Shown: one piece after another, positions 37,613 to 47,356 of the stretch
Position numbering within the stretch: position 1 is the first letter of the stretch
Layout of the letters: each line of letters starts with the position of its first letter
Assembly: GCF_030295745.1 (NCBI RefSeq)
Contig: NZ_AP027291.1
Coordinates: 2,790,001-2,854,000, forward strand
Length of the DNA stretch: 64,000 nt
Reading direction: 5' to 3'
From: Mycolicibacterium sp. TUM20985
GTDB lineage: Bacteria > Actinomycetota > Actinomycetes > Mycobacteriales > Mycobacteriaceae
Made by a program: the position numbers and the translations under genes
Notes under the pieces: generated by a model
What the model saw: the letters and a program-made list of their open reading frames with translations, nothing else
Databases searched by the model: none
What the model was told of the DNA's origin: nothing

Positions 37613-38293
37613 ATGCGCTGGTGGACGGCCACACTCGCAGCAGCAATCTGTGTTCTAGCCGCTGGGTGCGTGAGTACCGGCAACGCCGAGACGACGACAC
37701 CCACCCAGACACTGATTCCGCGTCCTCTCGTCGAGCGGGAACTGGACAGCTTGTTGCTCAGCCCCGAAGAAGTCAATGTCGCCATGGGGACTACTGGAAT
37801 GGCCGTGACGGACAGCCAGTCCGCGTTCGCGGACAACAGCGCCACGATGTCGCCGCTGGAATGCCTCGCCATCGACGGAGCGGCAGAGGCTGCGGTCTAC
37901 GCCAACAGCGGCTACCGAGCCAAGCGCGATGAGAGCCTCAACAACGGCGATGACTTCACGCATTATCTCAAGCAGGCCGTGGTGCTGTTTCCCACCGTGG
38001 AGATGGCCGGCGCGTTCTTCGATGCCTCTGCTCAGCAGTGGCCGACCTGCCGCGCGTACACCCACACGCAGAGCGGGTCGCAGTGGACCGTGGGGCGCAT
38101 CTCGAACGCCAGTGCCACACTGAGCACGGTCGCGCCTCAACAGGACGCGCGTGCTCCCGGCTGGGGGTGCGGGCGCGCGCTAGCGCTGAGAAACAACGTC
38201 ATCGTCGACATCAACACGTGCAGCGCCGACCCCGCCGACTCAGCGTCAAAGATCGCCGGACAGATCGCAGACGACGTGACTTCCCGTTGGTGA
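37613..38293 (+). CDS. Lipoprotein with PknH-like extracellular sensor domain
   Basis: A 226-residue protein with a lipoprotein signal peptide (lipobox LAAGC). Residues about 45-225 resemble the PknH_C-like extracytoplasmic domain of mycobacterial Ser/Thr kinases and related lipoproteins, with LLLSPEEVNVAMGT near the start and the paired Cys residues in PLECLAID, WPTCRAYT, GWGCGRAL and INTCSAD that form disulfides in that domain. It would be anchored outside the membrane; its ligand is unknown. ATG 37613 follows GGGAGAGG. Confidence 0.8.
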   Translation: MRWWTATLAAAICVLAAGCVSTGNAETTTPTQTLIPRPLVERELDSLLLSPEEVNVAMGTTGMAVTDSQSAFADNSATMSPLECLAIDGAAEAAVYANSGYRAKRDESLNNGDDFTHYLKQAVVLFPTVEMAGAFFDASAQQWPTCRAYTHTQSGSQWTVGRISNASATLSTVAPQQDARAPGWGCGRALALRNNVIVDINTCSADPADSASKIAGQIADDVTSRW

Positions 38294-38610
38294 GCACCAT
38301 CTCAAAGCCATCCTGGGTAGCGCCTCGGAGAGTGCCAAGTGGATTCTTGCCGACCGCAAGTGGTTCGGTGCCAAAGAGGAGCAAGCGAATCGAGCGACTG
38401 GATGTCAGCTTCCCGCCGTCATGGCTGCAACCGTGAACCAGCGATGTCGGAGCCCCGCGATACATTCAGTCGAGAGATGGGCACCGGGAGCGGGCAACCA
38501 ATCTCTGGACCGCCAGCCGCCCGTGGCCAATCACCTCGAATGATCGCCCTTGGCGAAGAGTTTCTTCGAACACCCAGGGCGAGGCGAGGCCACTGAAGAA
38601 GGAGACGGCC
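38294..38610. other. Intergenic stretch of 317 bp
   Basis: A plus-strand frame around 38310-38430 reads ILGSASESAKWILADRKWF and could be a fragment of a former gene, but it has no start and no recognised family. AAGAAGGAGA precedes the next gene and is its ribosome-binding site. Confidence 0.4.
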
Positions 38611-39576
38611 ATGCCAGCAATCCACTACGACGTCATCGGCGATGTCCACGGCTGCGCCACCGAGATGAAGGCGCTGCTCGACGCCATGGGCTACCGCATC
38701 GAATCCTCGGGCGCCTACGAGCACCCGACGCGCCGGGCAGTGTTCGTCGGCGACCTGGTCGACCGCGGCCCTGGTCAACTGGAGGTCTTGCGGATCGTCA
38801 AGGGGATGGTCGACGCAGGCAGCGCGCAGATCGTCATGGGCAATCACGAATTCAACGCGATCGCCTACGACACAAGGCATCCGGACACCGGCGAGTTCCT
38901 TCGCCCCCACAGCGAGAAGAACACCCACCAGCACCAAGTGTTCCTCGACCAGGTGGACGGCGCCACCCGCGACGGGTACCTCGACTGGTTCATGACGTTC
39001 CCACTGTGGCTCGACCTGGGCGGGATTCGGGTGATCCATGCTTGCTGGCATGAACCCTCGATGGGCGTCGTAGAGGAGGCGTTGGGTTCGGACCGCTTTA
39101 GCTCGCGCGACCAGTTCGTCCGCGCGACGACGGATTCCGACCCGCTTTGGGCGGCAATCGAAGTGCTGCTGAAGGGGCCGGAGATCGACCTCGCAGACCA
39201 CGGACAGCCGCCGTACCACGACAAGGACGGCCACGTCCGCAGGAAGGCTCGGGTGGCGTGGTGGCGACACGAGGCCACGACACTGCGCGACCTGGCCGTC
39301 ATGGACAGCACCTTCATGACGGCAGACGGTGAGCCCTATCCGGTCCTCCCCGAGATGAAGGTGGCGGAACGGGAACGGTCCTTCTCCTATCGCGGAGACG
39401 TGCCGGTGTTCTACGGCCACTACTGGCGCAAGGGTCGGCCGCGGCACGGGTTCGACTTCACCGCGCGCACGGCCTGCGTGGACTTCAGCGCATTTACGAC
39501 GAGCGCGCTCGTCGCGTACCGATGGGACGGCGAGAGCGAGATTCGGGAGGATCACTACGTCGGCGTGGTGGGCTGA
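38611..39576 (+). CDS. Metallophosphoesterase (PrpE/diadenosine tetraphosphatase-like)
   Basis: A 321-residue member of the calcineurin-like phosphoesterase fold. All metal-binding motifs are present: DVIGDVHG, GDLVDRGP and GNHE, then IHACWHE and FYGHYW. Relatives hydrolyse phosphoproteins or Ap4A-type dinucleotides. The C-terminal part (WWRHEATTLRD) is longer than in the shortest members. It is a single-gene unit with a strong ribosome-binding site. Confidence 0.87.
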   Translation: MPAIHYDVIGDVHGCATEMKALLDAMGYRIESSGAYEHPTRRAVFVGDLVDRGPGQLEVLRIVKGMVDAGSAQIVMGNHEFNAIAYDTRHPDTGEFLRPHSEKNTHQHQVFLDQVDGATRDGYLDWFMTFPLWLDLGGIRVIHACWHEPSMGVVEEALGSDRFSSRDQFVRATTDSDPLWAAIEVLLKGPEIDLADHGQPPYHDKDGHVRRKARVAWWRHEATTLRDLAVMDSTFMTADGEPYPVLPEMKVAERERSFSYRGDVPVFYGHYWRKGRPRHGFDFTARTACVDFSAFTTSALVAYRWDGESEIREDHYVGVVG

Positions 39577-39724
39577 GCGGTCGGCATCGAGGACATCATC
39601 GCCTGGACGCCGGAAAGATGGTCTACGGAGGGTGATCCGTTGCAGCATCTCACTGCGCATGAGCGTCGGTGAGCGGCTGCTGAAGCGGGTCGCCAGCGGG
39701 ATCAAGGCCGCGGCGAGATAGGCG

Positions 39725-40871
39725 TCAGAAGTAGTCGTCCACCCCCTTGGTGGCTTCGGCGACCAGCTGCCGCTTGTATGCCAGCCCCATCTCGTCGATC
39801 GTGGCGATGGCGTCGTCAGTCAACTCCTGAAGAATCCCACTGTCTGCGTGGACGAACGGAATGAACGCGCGCAGCAGAGCGGGCGCATCCAACGCGATCT
39901 CGAGCGGAAGGCCGTCTTCGTAGAACGGGTCGCGGAGGATGTCCGAGATCCGTCGGACGCTCCATCGCGACGGGTCGCCGCATCCCGCTTCGCACAGTTG
40001 CGCCAGCAACCTGCGATAGTGGGCGTCGCCGAAAGGGTGCGCCCGCCGGGGAGGCGAAGAACCCATCGAGTAGCTCCGACGCCGCGCGTTCATCCATCGA
40101 CGGTCCGAAGTACGGGCGACCGCCCTCCGGGAGCAGGGTGATCACCCACCGCAGCAACGGCCGAGCCAGGCGCCACTCATCCGAACGCGGCAGGAAGGCT
40201 CCGGTCCGCAATCCATACTCGAGCACAGTCCGAGCGTCGGCCAGCTCCATCTCCTCGAATCTCAGCTCGCCGTCGACCTTTTGGTGCGCGCGGGCGAGCA
40301 CCCTGTCCAGTGGGTCGGTCAACACGCCGATCTCCGTAATGCCCGAGAGCTCGTTGTGATCGACGAAGGCAACGAGCGTCAGCTCGGTCGCATCCTTTAA
40401 GCGAAGACATGTCAGGAGTTCATCGCCGTCACCGAGCAGCTCCGTCCTTCGCAGCACGCGGAGTACCTCGACGCGGGACAGCCCGGTCAACCACTTCGGC
40501 AGAAGGTCGTGACGTGTCGCCACCTCGCTGCGGCACCGCTCCCGCAGGCCGTCGTCCTCGACGAGCAGTTCGGCGAGCACCGCGAGCAGGGCGGTCGTCT
40601 CGCGGAGTCTCCGACCCGCGAGACCACTCACGAACTGTTCCAAGGAGATCGAGTCCTTGGAACCTCCCTTCACCCATGCAAACGGCTCGGGGGTCGCCCA
40701 GCCGACGAAGCAGCTGGCAATACCGAGCAGGGACGCCGGATGCTTGGCCAATGCCTTACGGACCATCGTGACGAGAACATCGTCGTCGCCTTTGCTGGGT
40801 CGCCGCTTCCGTGCGCGTCGGATGTCTCGCCGCATCTGCTTGGCGGCGCGGAGTTTACGTGTGTCATTCAT
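39725..40871 (-). pseudogene. Hypothetical protein, frameshifted near the 3' end
   Basis: Corrected for one extra base in the G/C run near 40050, this encodes about 381 residues from ATG 40871 (MNDTRKLRAAKQMRRDI). The N-terminus is strongly basic and the remainder helical (SLEQFVSGLAGRRLRETTALLAVLAELL), ending QLVAEATKGVDDYF. No family was recognised. It lies 147 bp from the metallophosphatase and 42 bp from the start of the second HNH/helicase module on the same strand. Confidence 0.6.
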
Positions 40872-40913
40872 GCAGCGGACGCTACGCACGGGCACCGACA
40901 CGTCCATCCCCCG

Positions 40914-41723
40914 CTACCAGCTGTGGTAACAGACGCCGCAGCACCACTTCTCAGGAGTCGGGCAACATCCGCCGGCGTGCCACCATGGCTCGATGTTCAT
41001 GAAGTCGGATGGCATGCCATAGAAGGTCCGGCTAGTGCGACGCATGCCGCACGCGGGACACGGCGGGTTCAGCGCGAACTTGAAGTCGACGAACCTCACA
41101 TAGCCGTCATCGTCCATCCGCGTTCGGCAGTCGCGGCACAGCACCGCCGGCCAGTCCCGAACGTCCGGATCCGTCGGCTCGGGCTCCACCCTGCTGTGCG
41201 CGTCAACGGTGTGAACGTGAACGTCGTCGTGGGCGCTGGCGCCGGTGAGGTCGATGTTCCGCTCGCAGCCATCGCACCGGCCGTCGAACCGCAAGAGCGT
41301 GCGTGCGCTCGCCATCGTGTTGTGGCCGAAACGGCTTTCCGGGGCGCACCAGTAGCGGCACTCGTCCAGCGACAGCTCGAGCTTGATCGCGTCATCGCCT
41401 TCGAACGACCACGCCGTGGTGGCTTCGCGCTCGAGGTCCAGCACCTTGACGAGAGTCGTCAGCTCCACCACATTGGGCTGGCGGAGTGGCCTATTGAAGA
41501 CCGCCGCCCGCGGATCATCGGCGCTCTCGACACGCGCCACGTCGGCTAGGACCGACGGCGGATCCGTGTCCAGAATGAACGCGACGGTGTCGCCTTCCCG
41601 GGCTTCGGTGGTCCCGTAGCGCCACGGTCGATAGGGCGATCGCGGCTCCAAGAGCGTGATCACCGCGTCCTTCCAATTGGTCGACTGTGCCACGTGCAGA
41701 CGGTGATTCGCAGATTGCCCCAT
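40914..41723 (-). CDS. Cysteine-rich HNH-like protein, copy 2
   Basis: A 269-residue homologue of the protein at 24505, identical in length and closely similar throughout. The putative metal and nuclease residues are conserved: CDGC, HTVDAH, LCRDC, CPAC, CCPTPEKWCCGVC. Conservation of every Cys and His between the diverged copies argues for a selected function. It begins 64 bp after the NERD-helicase stop on the same strand, an arrangement that looks like a two-gene operon. Confidence 0.78.
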   Translation of the reverse strand: MGQSANHRLHVAQSTNWKDAVITLLEPRSPYRPWRYGTTEAREGDTVAFILDTDPPSVLADVARVESADDPRAAVFNRPLRQPNVVELTTLVKVLDLEREATTAWSFEGDDAIKLELSLDECRYWCAPESRFGHNTMASARTLLRFDGRCDGCERNIDLTGASAHDDVHVHTVDAHSRVEPEPTDPDVRDWPAVLCRDCRTRMDDDGYVRFVDFKFALNPPCPACGMRRTSRTFYGMPSDFMNIEPWWHAGGCCPTPEKWCCGVCYHSW

Positions 41724-41787
41724 TGGTCCATTGTCCCAGGAGGGTATGACAATTCGACGCCTGAGGATGCCGCTGACGGGCCGTCGA

Positions 41788-43432
41788 TCAGGTGATGTTG
41801 AGGCGCCGAGCGAGGTCGGGTCCGCCGACCTGTCGGATGAAGTCGGGGTCACCGCAGACGACCAGTTGTTTACGCGCGCATGAGAATCCGACGTAGAGCC
41901 GTTCGCGGAGCGTTCGAACGTGCCCTCCTCGTTGACCACCACGACGACGGCGCTGCGTTCGAGACGCTTGAAGCCCAGCACGTGGCCGTAGGAGACCTGG
42001 TCGGTGTCCCAAGAGGTGTCCCAGTACGCCTTGTGGCCGCACTGCTGTCGTTGGGTCTGCTCGGGATGGCGGCTGCCGGTGGTCAGCAGGGCGATGTCAT
42101 GGTCGCGCCAGCCGGCGTCGAGGAGCGCGTCGATCTGGTCGTCGCCGACGTCCATCGCCTCGTCGCGGGTGCACGGGATGAACGTGACCGCGGGCCCTTT
42201 CCCGCCCAGGAACTTCATCGGGCTGTCGACCAGCGGCTGGAAGGCGTTGGCGATCTGGCGGGTGTTGCGCAGGTTGTGGTCCAGGATCAACGGCACGAGA
42301 GGCACGGGCGGTGAGCCGAAGCGGTCGAAGACGCGCTGCCCCCTCGTCGCTGAACACGTAGATGCCGCCCTCGACGGGGTCCTTCAGCGCAGCGAGCAGC
42401 GGGTCCCACCAGGCGTCGGCGAAGTCCTGCGCCTCGTCGACGACGACCGCGTCGAAGCGGTGGCCGAGGTCGAGTTCGGCTACGAGATCGGCCATCTGGA
42501 GCGGAAGGTCGCGCTCCCAGAACTGCACGGTCTCGTCATTGCGCAGAGCCTCGTCGGGCCCGGCGGGCCCCATTGCTTGCCGAGGTCGTGGAACTCCCCC
42601 ACGTAGGCCGGTTGCTGCCGACGCGGCCAGGTCGCGACGATGCGCTCGAGGTAGGAGGCCAGCCCATGGGAGTAGCAGACCAGGGCGACCCGCTGGCCCT
42701 TCTGCGACAGCCGGCGGGCCAGCTCCATGGCGAGGAAGGTCTTGCCGCTGCCTGCGCCGCCGCGGACCTCGACGCGATTGAGCAGCCGGATGGCGTCAAG
42801 GATGACACCCTGATGTTCGGTGAGCGCGTCGGCGGCATCCTCATTGGCCTGAGCGCGGACGACGACGTCGCGCTGCGGTAAACCCCTGCCGCTCAACGCC
42901 GTCGCGAGTTGCTCGACGCCTCGAGGCGACAAGAGCAGGCGGTCGAGCTTCTGGCGGACGAGGACTTCGCGCAGCCTGGGGACGAGGTTCGGCAGATCGG
43001 TGCGGTCGATGACCTTCCAACGCGGGCACTCGGGCAGGCCGAAGTCCGCGGGCAGCTCGGTGTGGGGCAGGACGACGACGTGGTCCTGCGCAGCCTGCCC
43101 TGCGTCCAGCGGGGGTTCTTCTCGATGAAGTCGCGCAGCGCGTAGCAGGCTTCGCGGGCCTGGCGGACGGGTTCGATGGACTTCTCGCGACCACCGCGGA
43201 TCTGCCACCAGCCCTCGCCGTCGTGCCAGACCTCGCCGCCCTTCACCTCGAGGCACACGATGCCGGCGCCCTCGATGGCGACGACGAAGTCGACCTCGTG
43301 GTCCTTGAGGTGATTGGTCACGCGCTGGCCGGGAACGACGAGGTCGTTGGGCTCGAGCTGGTCGACGAGGGCCTGCCACGTGCTGCGCTCGGAGCTGTGC
43401 AGGCGGGGTGTTTCGGTGACGGTGATGGTCAA
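41788..43432 (-). pseudogene. NERD nuclease/UvrD-like helicase, copy 2, with four single-base frameshifts
   Basis: Corrected length is 548 residues, against 551 for copy 1, starting at TTG 43432 (LTITVTETPRLHSS). The NERD motifs HEVDFVV and CLEVKGG, Walker A GGAGSGKT and Walker B VVVDEAQDF are all present but lie in different frames. Against copy 1 the slips map to mononucleotide runs at about 43085 (C lost), 42568 (G/C lost), 42339 (C gained) and 41907 (C lost). No internal stop interrupts the corrected frame. This could be an intact gene with assembly errors or a decaying one. Confidence 0.8.
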
Positions 43433-43509
43433 GAGCGGCCAGCGATCATTGGTGTTCGTCCTCCCCCGACGTTTGCAGGGAAGAATAACCCGGGGCACCG
43501 ACGGACAGT

Positions 43510-43767
43510 TCAGAGCCGCCCGATAGCTCCGGCAGCGAGTTGGGTGTAGGCGAGCCTGCCCAGCAATTGGAAGCACGCGGCGGATTCCGTTGGGAGGACC
43601 ACCGAGTCGATCTTGTTCCCGCGTTCCATCCAGAACACCTCCCACGTCCCGTCAGGTACCTGACCGATGCACCAGCTGTTCTCGGCGTCGCCGCCCAGCG
43701 ACACCGCACGCGCGTGGATGCCGATGAGATCGAGGGCTTTGGCGAGTTCACCGAGGTTCATCTTCAT
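43510..43767 (-). CDS. Small hypothetical protein, possible immunity-type
   Basis: An 85-residue protein containing SWCIGQVPDGTWEVFWMERGNK and a helical end (CFQLLGRLAYTQLAAGAIG). The composition and setting, among other small genes including an Imm61-like one, suggest an orphan immunity protein. It follows the next gene by 12 bp on the same strand. No family was firmly recognised. Confidence 0.55.
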   Translation of the reverse strand: MKMNLGELAKALDLIGIHARAVSLGGDAENSWCIGQVPDGTWEVFWMERGNKIDSVVLPTESAACFQLLGRLAYTQLAAGAIGRL

Positions 43768-43779
43768 CTCGTATGCCTT

Positions 43780-44049
43780 CTAGATGGGCGATCCCCGCCG
43801 CTTGCCCGGCGGGTAGATCAGCTGATCATCATGCTCATGGCGCCGACATTCCCCCACGAAATCGAGCGCAGAGCCGAGGACGGCGGCGAAGCCACGGTAC
43901 TGCTCGTCGGAGATGACGTACTGCTCTTCGTAGTCGACGACGCCGTTGCTCAGCGGGATGGCGAGGTAGTGTCCGCCAGTCCTCGAGTCGTGGCCGATGG
44001 AGAAGCGACGCTCGGCGGAGAAGTGCGTGTCGTGGAAGCGCTTGTTCAC
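43780..44049 (-). CDS. Small hypothetical protein
   Basis: An 89-residue protein from GTG 44049 (MNKRFHDTHFSAERRFSIG), with the segment GVVDYEEQYVISDEQYRGF and a His/Glu-rich end. It forms a probable two-gene unit with the gene at 43510. Proteins of this kind occur beside toxin-immunity clusters, but I cannot assign a family. Confidence 0.5.
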   Translation of the reverse strand: MNKRFHDTHFSAERRFSIGHDSRTGGHYLAIPLSNGVVDYEEQYVISDEQYRGFAAVLGSALDFVGECRRHEHDDQLIYPPGKRRGSPI

Positions 44050-44231
44050 AGTTGATCTTCCAAGGGGTCAGGCCCGCTGCAGCAGGCGACGCCGGGCCGG
44101 AGACCACGACGCCAGAGCGATCATCGTCCCAAATCGTTGCGTATCGCGAGAAACTGCGGGTGTTCGAACCAGTCGCACCGCGTCTCTAGCGTGCCGAGGT
44201 GGTGGCTGTACGTGCAGGCGCCGACCTTCGC

Positions 44232-44417
44232 TCAGCTCAAGGTCAGGGGAGCGCCGTCGTGCGACAAGTAAGACGCTTTGATGTCATCTACGGTGCTGTC
44301 GAGTAGATGAGCGACCTTGACCAAGGTGGACATGCCGACAACCCGTCCGCGCGCTTGGGCTACGATGACCGACTGCTTCGTCAGAACGCGGTAGCCCTCC
44401 GCATCCAATTCGCTCAC
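44232..44417 (-). CDS. Small hypothetical protein coupled to Imm61-like gene
   Basis: A 61-residue frame from a GTG that directly follows the stop of the Imm61-like gene (TGA-GTG). It reads MSELDAEGYRVLTKQSV and HLLDSTVDDIKASYLSHDG. The coupling and protein-like sequence favour a real gene, but nothing about its function is visible. Confidence 0.4.
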   Translation of the reverse strand: MSELDAEGYRVLTKQSVIVAQARGRVVGMSTLVKVAHLLDSTVDDIKASYLSHDGAPLTLS

Positions 44418-44738
44418 TCAGTAGATCGCGGGCAATGAGTGAGGCTCATTCGGAACCCGGATGTCCGGCACAAGCATTCGTGCCCGAATGACATCACCCA
44501 GGAGTGCGAACAGGTACCTCTCGAGGACCGAGATGGCGTGAGCCGACAACTCGTAGCGTTCGGCAGAACCACGATCCGACGATGCCAGCGCCCACCAGTC
44601 GACACCGCCCGTGGGTTGCCGGACGTAGAAGCGCTGCTCTCCCCCAGGGTTGGACCACAACTCAAGAGTCCCTGCCCCCTGTGAGACTGCGTAACCCGCT
44701 TGCGTGGCCCATGCGGTCAACTCGTCAGAAAACTTCAT
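44418..44738 (-). CDS. Imm61-like immunity protein
   Basis: A 106-residue protein starting MKFSDELTAWATQAGYAV, with an in-frame ATG six codons earlier at 44756 as alternative. The pattern, WA..AGY at the N-terminus, LELWSNPGGEQRFYVRQ in the middle and VLERYLFALLGDVIRARM near the end, is like Imm61-family immunity proteins of polymorphic-toxin loci. No toxin gene is adjacent, so this is probably an orphan immunity gene kept against toxins from neighbours. Confidence 0.65.
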   Translation of the reverse strand: MKFSDELTAWATQAGYAVSQGAGTLELWSNPGGEQRFYVRQPTGGVDWWALASSDRGSAERYELSAHAISVLERYLFALLGDVIRARMLVPDIRVPNEPHSLPAIY

Positions 44739-44822
44739 GGCCGTAATCCAATGCATGACTGGTTCCTTGACTCGCAGAACCCGGTTATCGATCTCGCGAG
44801 TACGACGTAATCTACGACCATC

Positions 44823-45098
44823 ATGACGCGTGCCAATTGGATGGTCAGCACGTACGCCGGCGCGGCGTTCGGCGGCGTTCTCTGGCTGCTGCTGCCGATC
44901 AGCACCTCACTCTTGCGCTCCAATCCAGCACCCCACGCGGCTGTCGTCACTGTGGCCATATCGCTTGGTATCGGTCTGGTCGGCTTCGTGGTGTCCCGTA
45001 CTGCGTTCCGCCGCACCGGTATGGCGGTCTCGATCGGGGCACTCGTCGGCTTGCCCGTGTTGGCGTGGCTTGCCTTCTGGCAGAGCGTGGTTTTGTGA
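44823..45098 (+). CDS. Small membrane protein, three helices
   Basis: A 91-residue protein with three hydrophobic segments (around residues 8-28, 40-58 and 66-86) and no recognised motif. It ends in a GTGA overlap with the next membrane-protein gene, so the two are made together. Divergent from the Imm61-like gene. Confidence 0.6.
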   Translation: MTRANWMVSTYAGAAFGGVLWLLLPISTSLLRSNPAPHAAVVTVAISLGIGLVGFVVSRTAFRRTGMAVSIGALVGLPVLAWLAFWQSVVL

Positions 45099-45349
45099 AT
45101 AAGCCGCGGGAAGTCCCGATGCAGACCCTCGTTGGACTGGTCCTCGGAGTGATTTCCGGCGTCATCCATCCCGGTCTGTTCAACTTGCTGTTTCTGACAT
45201 GGATCATCCCCGCGGCGCTGGCCGGTCTGCTCTACCTCAGTCCCCGCACCCGCGAGGTTGCGAAGGGTTTCGGCGCCGCCAGCTTGGCGTGGCTTGCGTT
45301 CGCGGCCGCGTTTCTTGTCTTTGGGTTCGTTGGTCCGCTCTTCGACTGA
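45095..45349 (+). CDS. Small membrane protein coupled to the previous gene
   Basis: An 84-residue protein from the overlapping GTG (VNKPREVPMQTLVGL); ATG 45119 is an alternative. Two or three hydrophobic segments are separated by YLSPRTREVAKGF. Its size and coupling with the gene at 44823 suggest the two act as a pair. No function can be assigned. Confidence 0.55.
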   Translation: MNKPREVPMQTLVGLVLGVISGVIHPGLFNLLFLTWIIPAALAGLLYLSPRTREVAKGFGAASLAWLAFAAAFLVFGFVGPLFD

Positions 45350-45404
45350 GGCGTCGCCATTGACAAGTAAACGAAACGGTTGTGCGCATGACGCGCTCAC
45401 GACG

Positions 45405-45513
45405 TACCGGAAGCCGGTATCGGAGAGGTCGTTGAGGCGCAGTTGCTCGACAGGAGCCTAGTGCTGCGCTCCGAGCAACCGAGGCGGTGAGTCTTGGTGA
45501 CGGTGATGGTCAT
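45405..45513 (-). pseudogene. 5' relic of a third NERD-helicase gene
   Basis: The first 30 or so codons read MTITVTKTHRLGCSERSTR, aligning with MSITVTETPRLNSSERSTW of the gene at 27317, with the ATG in register and recognisable nucleotide similarity to about 45405. An in-frame stop and divergence show decay. With the 3' relic at 34658 it points to a further lost copy of the helicase/HNH module. Confidence 0.7.
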
Positions 45514-45587
45514 CGTCGAGCGCTTCCGGTCGAGACCTACCGCGAGTCGACACCGGTGCAAGTTCGTCTCTTGTCATCGGTCCGTAA

Positions 45588-46019
45588 TCAGAGGTCGAAC
45601 ACTTGATCCGGGTCGTCCAGCATTGCCCTGATCTGACTGAGGTCTCCTAATTGCGCTAACGGCGACGACTGCGCGATGTCGACGATCCCGCGTACGACGG
45701 TGTTGATCGTCTCGCCATCCCGGTTCTCGAGGGCCACGTCTAGGCGAGCAAAAAATGCCTCGAAGTTCGTGCGCCGCTCATCAAAGATCTGGTCGAAGTA
45801 TTGCCGGAGGATCCCCTCGGCGCTCTTGATCCGTTCGACTTCCACTTCACCGTAAGTTCTGAGTCGATCTCGCTTGGTGTGCTCCGTCTGATAAAAGGCC
45901 CCGAATTCGCGCGCCGCTTCGACGATCTGACCCAGCGCATTGAACCCTTGTAGTGAGGTCGGGATTCCCACTCTTGTTCCAACCACTCTTGTCTCGTGCA
46001 CCCGGGGTGTTTCACTCAT
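45588..46019 (-). CDS. Hypothetical helical protein, second gene of an IS-disrupted operon
   Basis: A 143-residue, mainly helical protein with a coiled-coil-like segment (DRLRTYGEVEVERIKSAEG) and the hydrophobic end IVDIAQSSPLAQLGDLSQI. Its start overlaps the 3' end of the coiled-coil membrane protein gene by 8 bp, so the two were co-translated. The IS21-family insertion upstream may have cut it off from its promoter. No family was recognised. Confidence 0.6.
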   Translation of the reverse strand: MSETPRVHETRVVGTRVGIPTSLQGFNALGQIVEAAREFGAFYQTEHTKRDRLRTYGEVEVERIKSAEGILRQYFDQIFDERRTNFEAFFARLDVALENRDGETINTVVRGIVDIAQSSPLAQLGDLSQIRAMLDDPDQVFDL

Positions 46020-46552
46020 TCGTCGACTCCTCTGCGTCCGCTGTTTCGTCCGCTTTAACCGGCGTTCCCGCAGCGTCTGTCTGGCCTGATTCGTCCGTCA
46101 ACGGCCGATACTTGACGACCAGCGACGCGCTCTGCTCAGTCATTTCACCTGATTCATCGAGGATTTGGGATCCCGCCACGTCGCGAACGGCGACGGTGAG
46201 GACCAGTGCGCGCTGGAAACGGTCGGCGTGCGCATGCGGGTCGAACAACTCGGACTCGAGTTCGTCCAGCGCCACGACCGCTCGATCAGTCAGATCACTT
46301 AGCAACCCACCCAATTCAAGAATTCGAGAGTCGACCGCCTCGAGTTGCGCTTCGGTCTCATCGAGTTCAGCTATGGCCACATCAATCTGGGTCTGGAAAC
46401 CTTTGGCCTTGGTGAGCGCCTTCTGACCCTGACCCATTACCGTGAAACCGCCGACCAGCAATGCTGGGCCAACCGTGACGAAGTTCAGCGCTGTCGCTTG
46501 CCAGGGTGATGGGACCACCTGATTGCCAGGAGGATGGGACCACCGTGGCGCG

Positions 46553-47355
46553 TTATTGAGGATGCTCGGCGGGGTGGTCTGGGTCAAGCTGGCCGGGCCG
46601 GGCGCGTTGGCGGTAGGACGGTCCTTCGATGACCAGGGTGTGGGCCGCCGCGGTCAGTCGGTCGATGGCTGATTGAGCCAATAGCGTGTCGGCGGTCATG
46701 GTCAGCCATTCGGCGGGTTCCCGGTTGGAGGTCACGATGGTGGTCTTGGTGCGGTGACGTTCGACGACGATTTCGTAGAAGTCGCTGGTTTCGGTGGCAT
46801 CGAGCGAGCGCAGCGCGAAGTCGTCGATGATGAGGACGTCAATCGCGGCCGTGCGGCGGATCTCGGTGTCGACGGTGTGGTCGAGTCGGGCTGCGCGTAG
46901 CCGGGTGAACAGTTTGTCGGCGCGACCGAATATGACGGTGTGCCGTCGGCGAATAGCCATGTGCCCCAACGCTGTTGCCAAATGCGTCTTGCCTACTCCG
47001 ACGGGCCCGAGGACGATCGCGGACTGGCCGGCGTCGAGGAACCGCAGCGAGGTCAGATCCCCGAGAGCAGGGTGCGGTCATAGCGGAGGTCCTCTTGTGC
47101 GGTCCAGGTGTCGAAACGCATGCTCGGGTCGAGTCCGGCTTTGGTCGCCCGTAAGGCGGCTGAGCGGGATTCGCGTCGGGATACCTCATCAGCCAGCAGA
47201 GTTTCGAGGAACCCGATGTGGCTGAGTTTGTGTTGGCGGGCCAGGGCGGCACGTTCGGGCAGGGTGTCGGCCAACGCGCCGAGTTTGAGTGCTTTGAGCA
47301 GTCGGAGCAGATCAGCGCCGACCGGGTCGGCGGCTGCGCGGTTGGTCGTGGTCAT
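46553..47355 (-). pseudogene. IstB helper ATPase of IS21-family element A, one frameshift
   Basis: Corrected by one G in the run at 47059-47062, this encodes 267 residues, normal for IstB. The first part (LLRLLKALKLGALADTLPERA) and the AAA+ core (TAAIDVLIIDDFALRSLD as Walker B; TTIVTSNREPAEWL as sensor 1) lie in different frames, and the Walker A GPVGVGKTH falls just after the slip. It starts 2 bp after the istA stop. IstB ATPases direct IstA to target DNA. Confidence 0.8.
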
Positions 47356-47356
47356 G

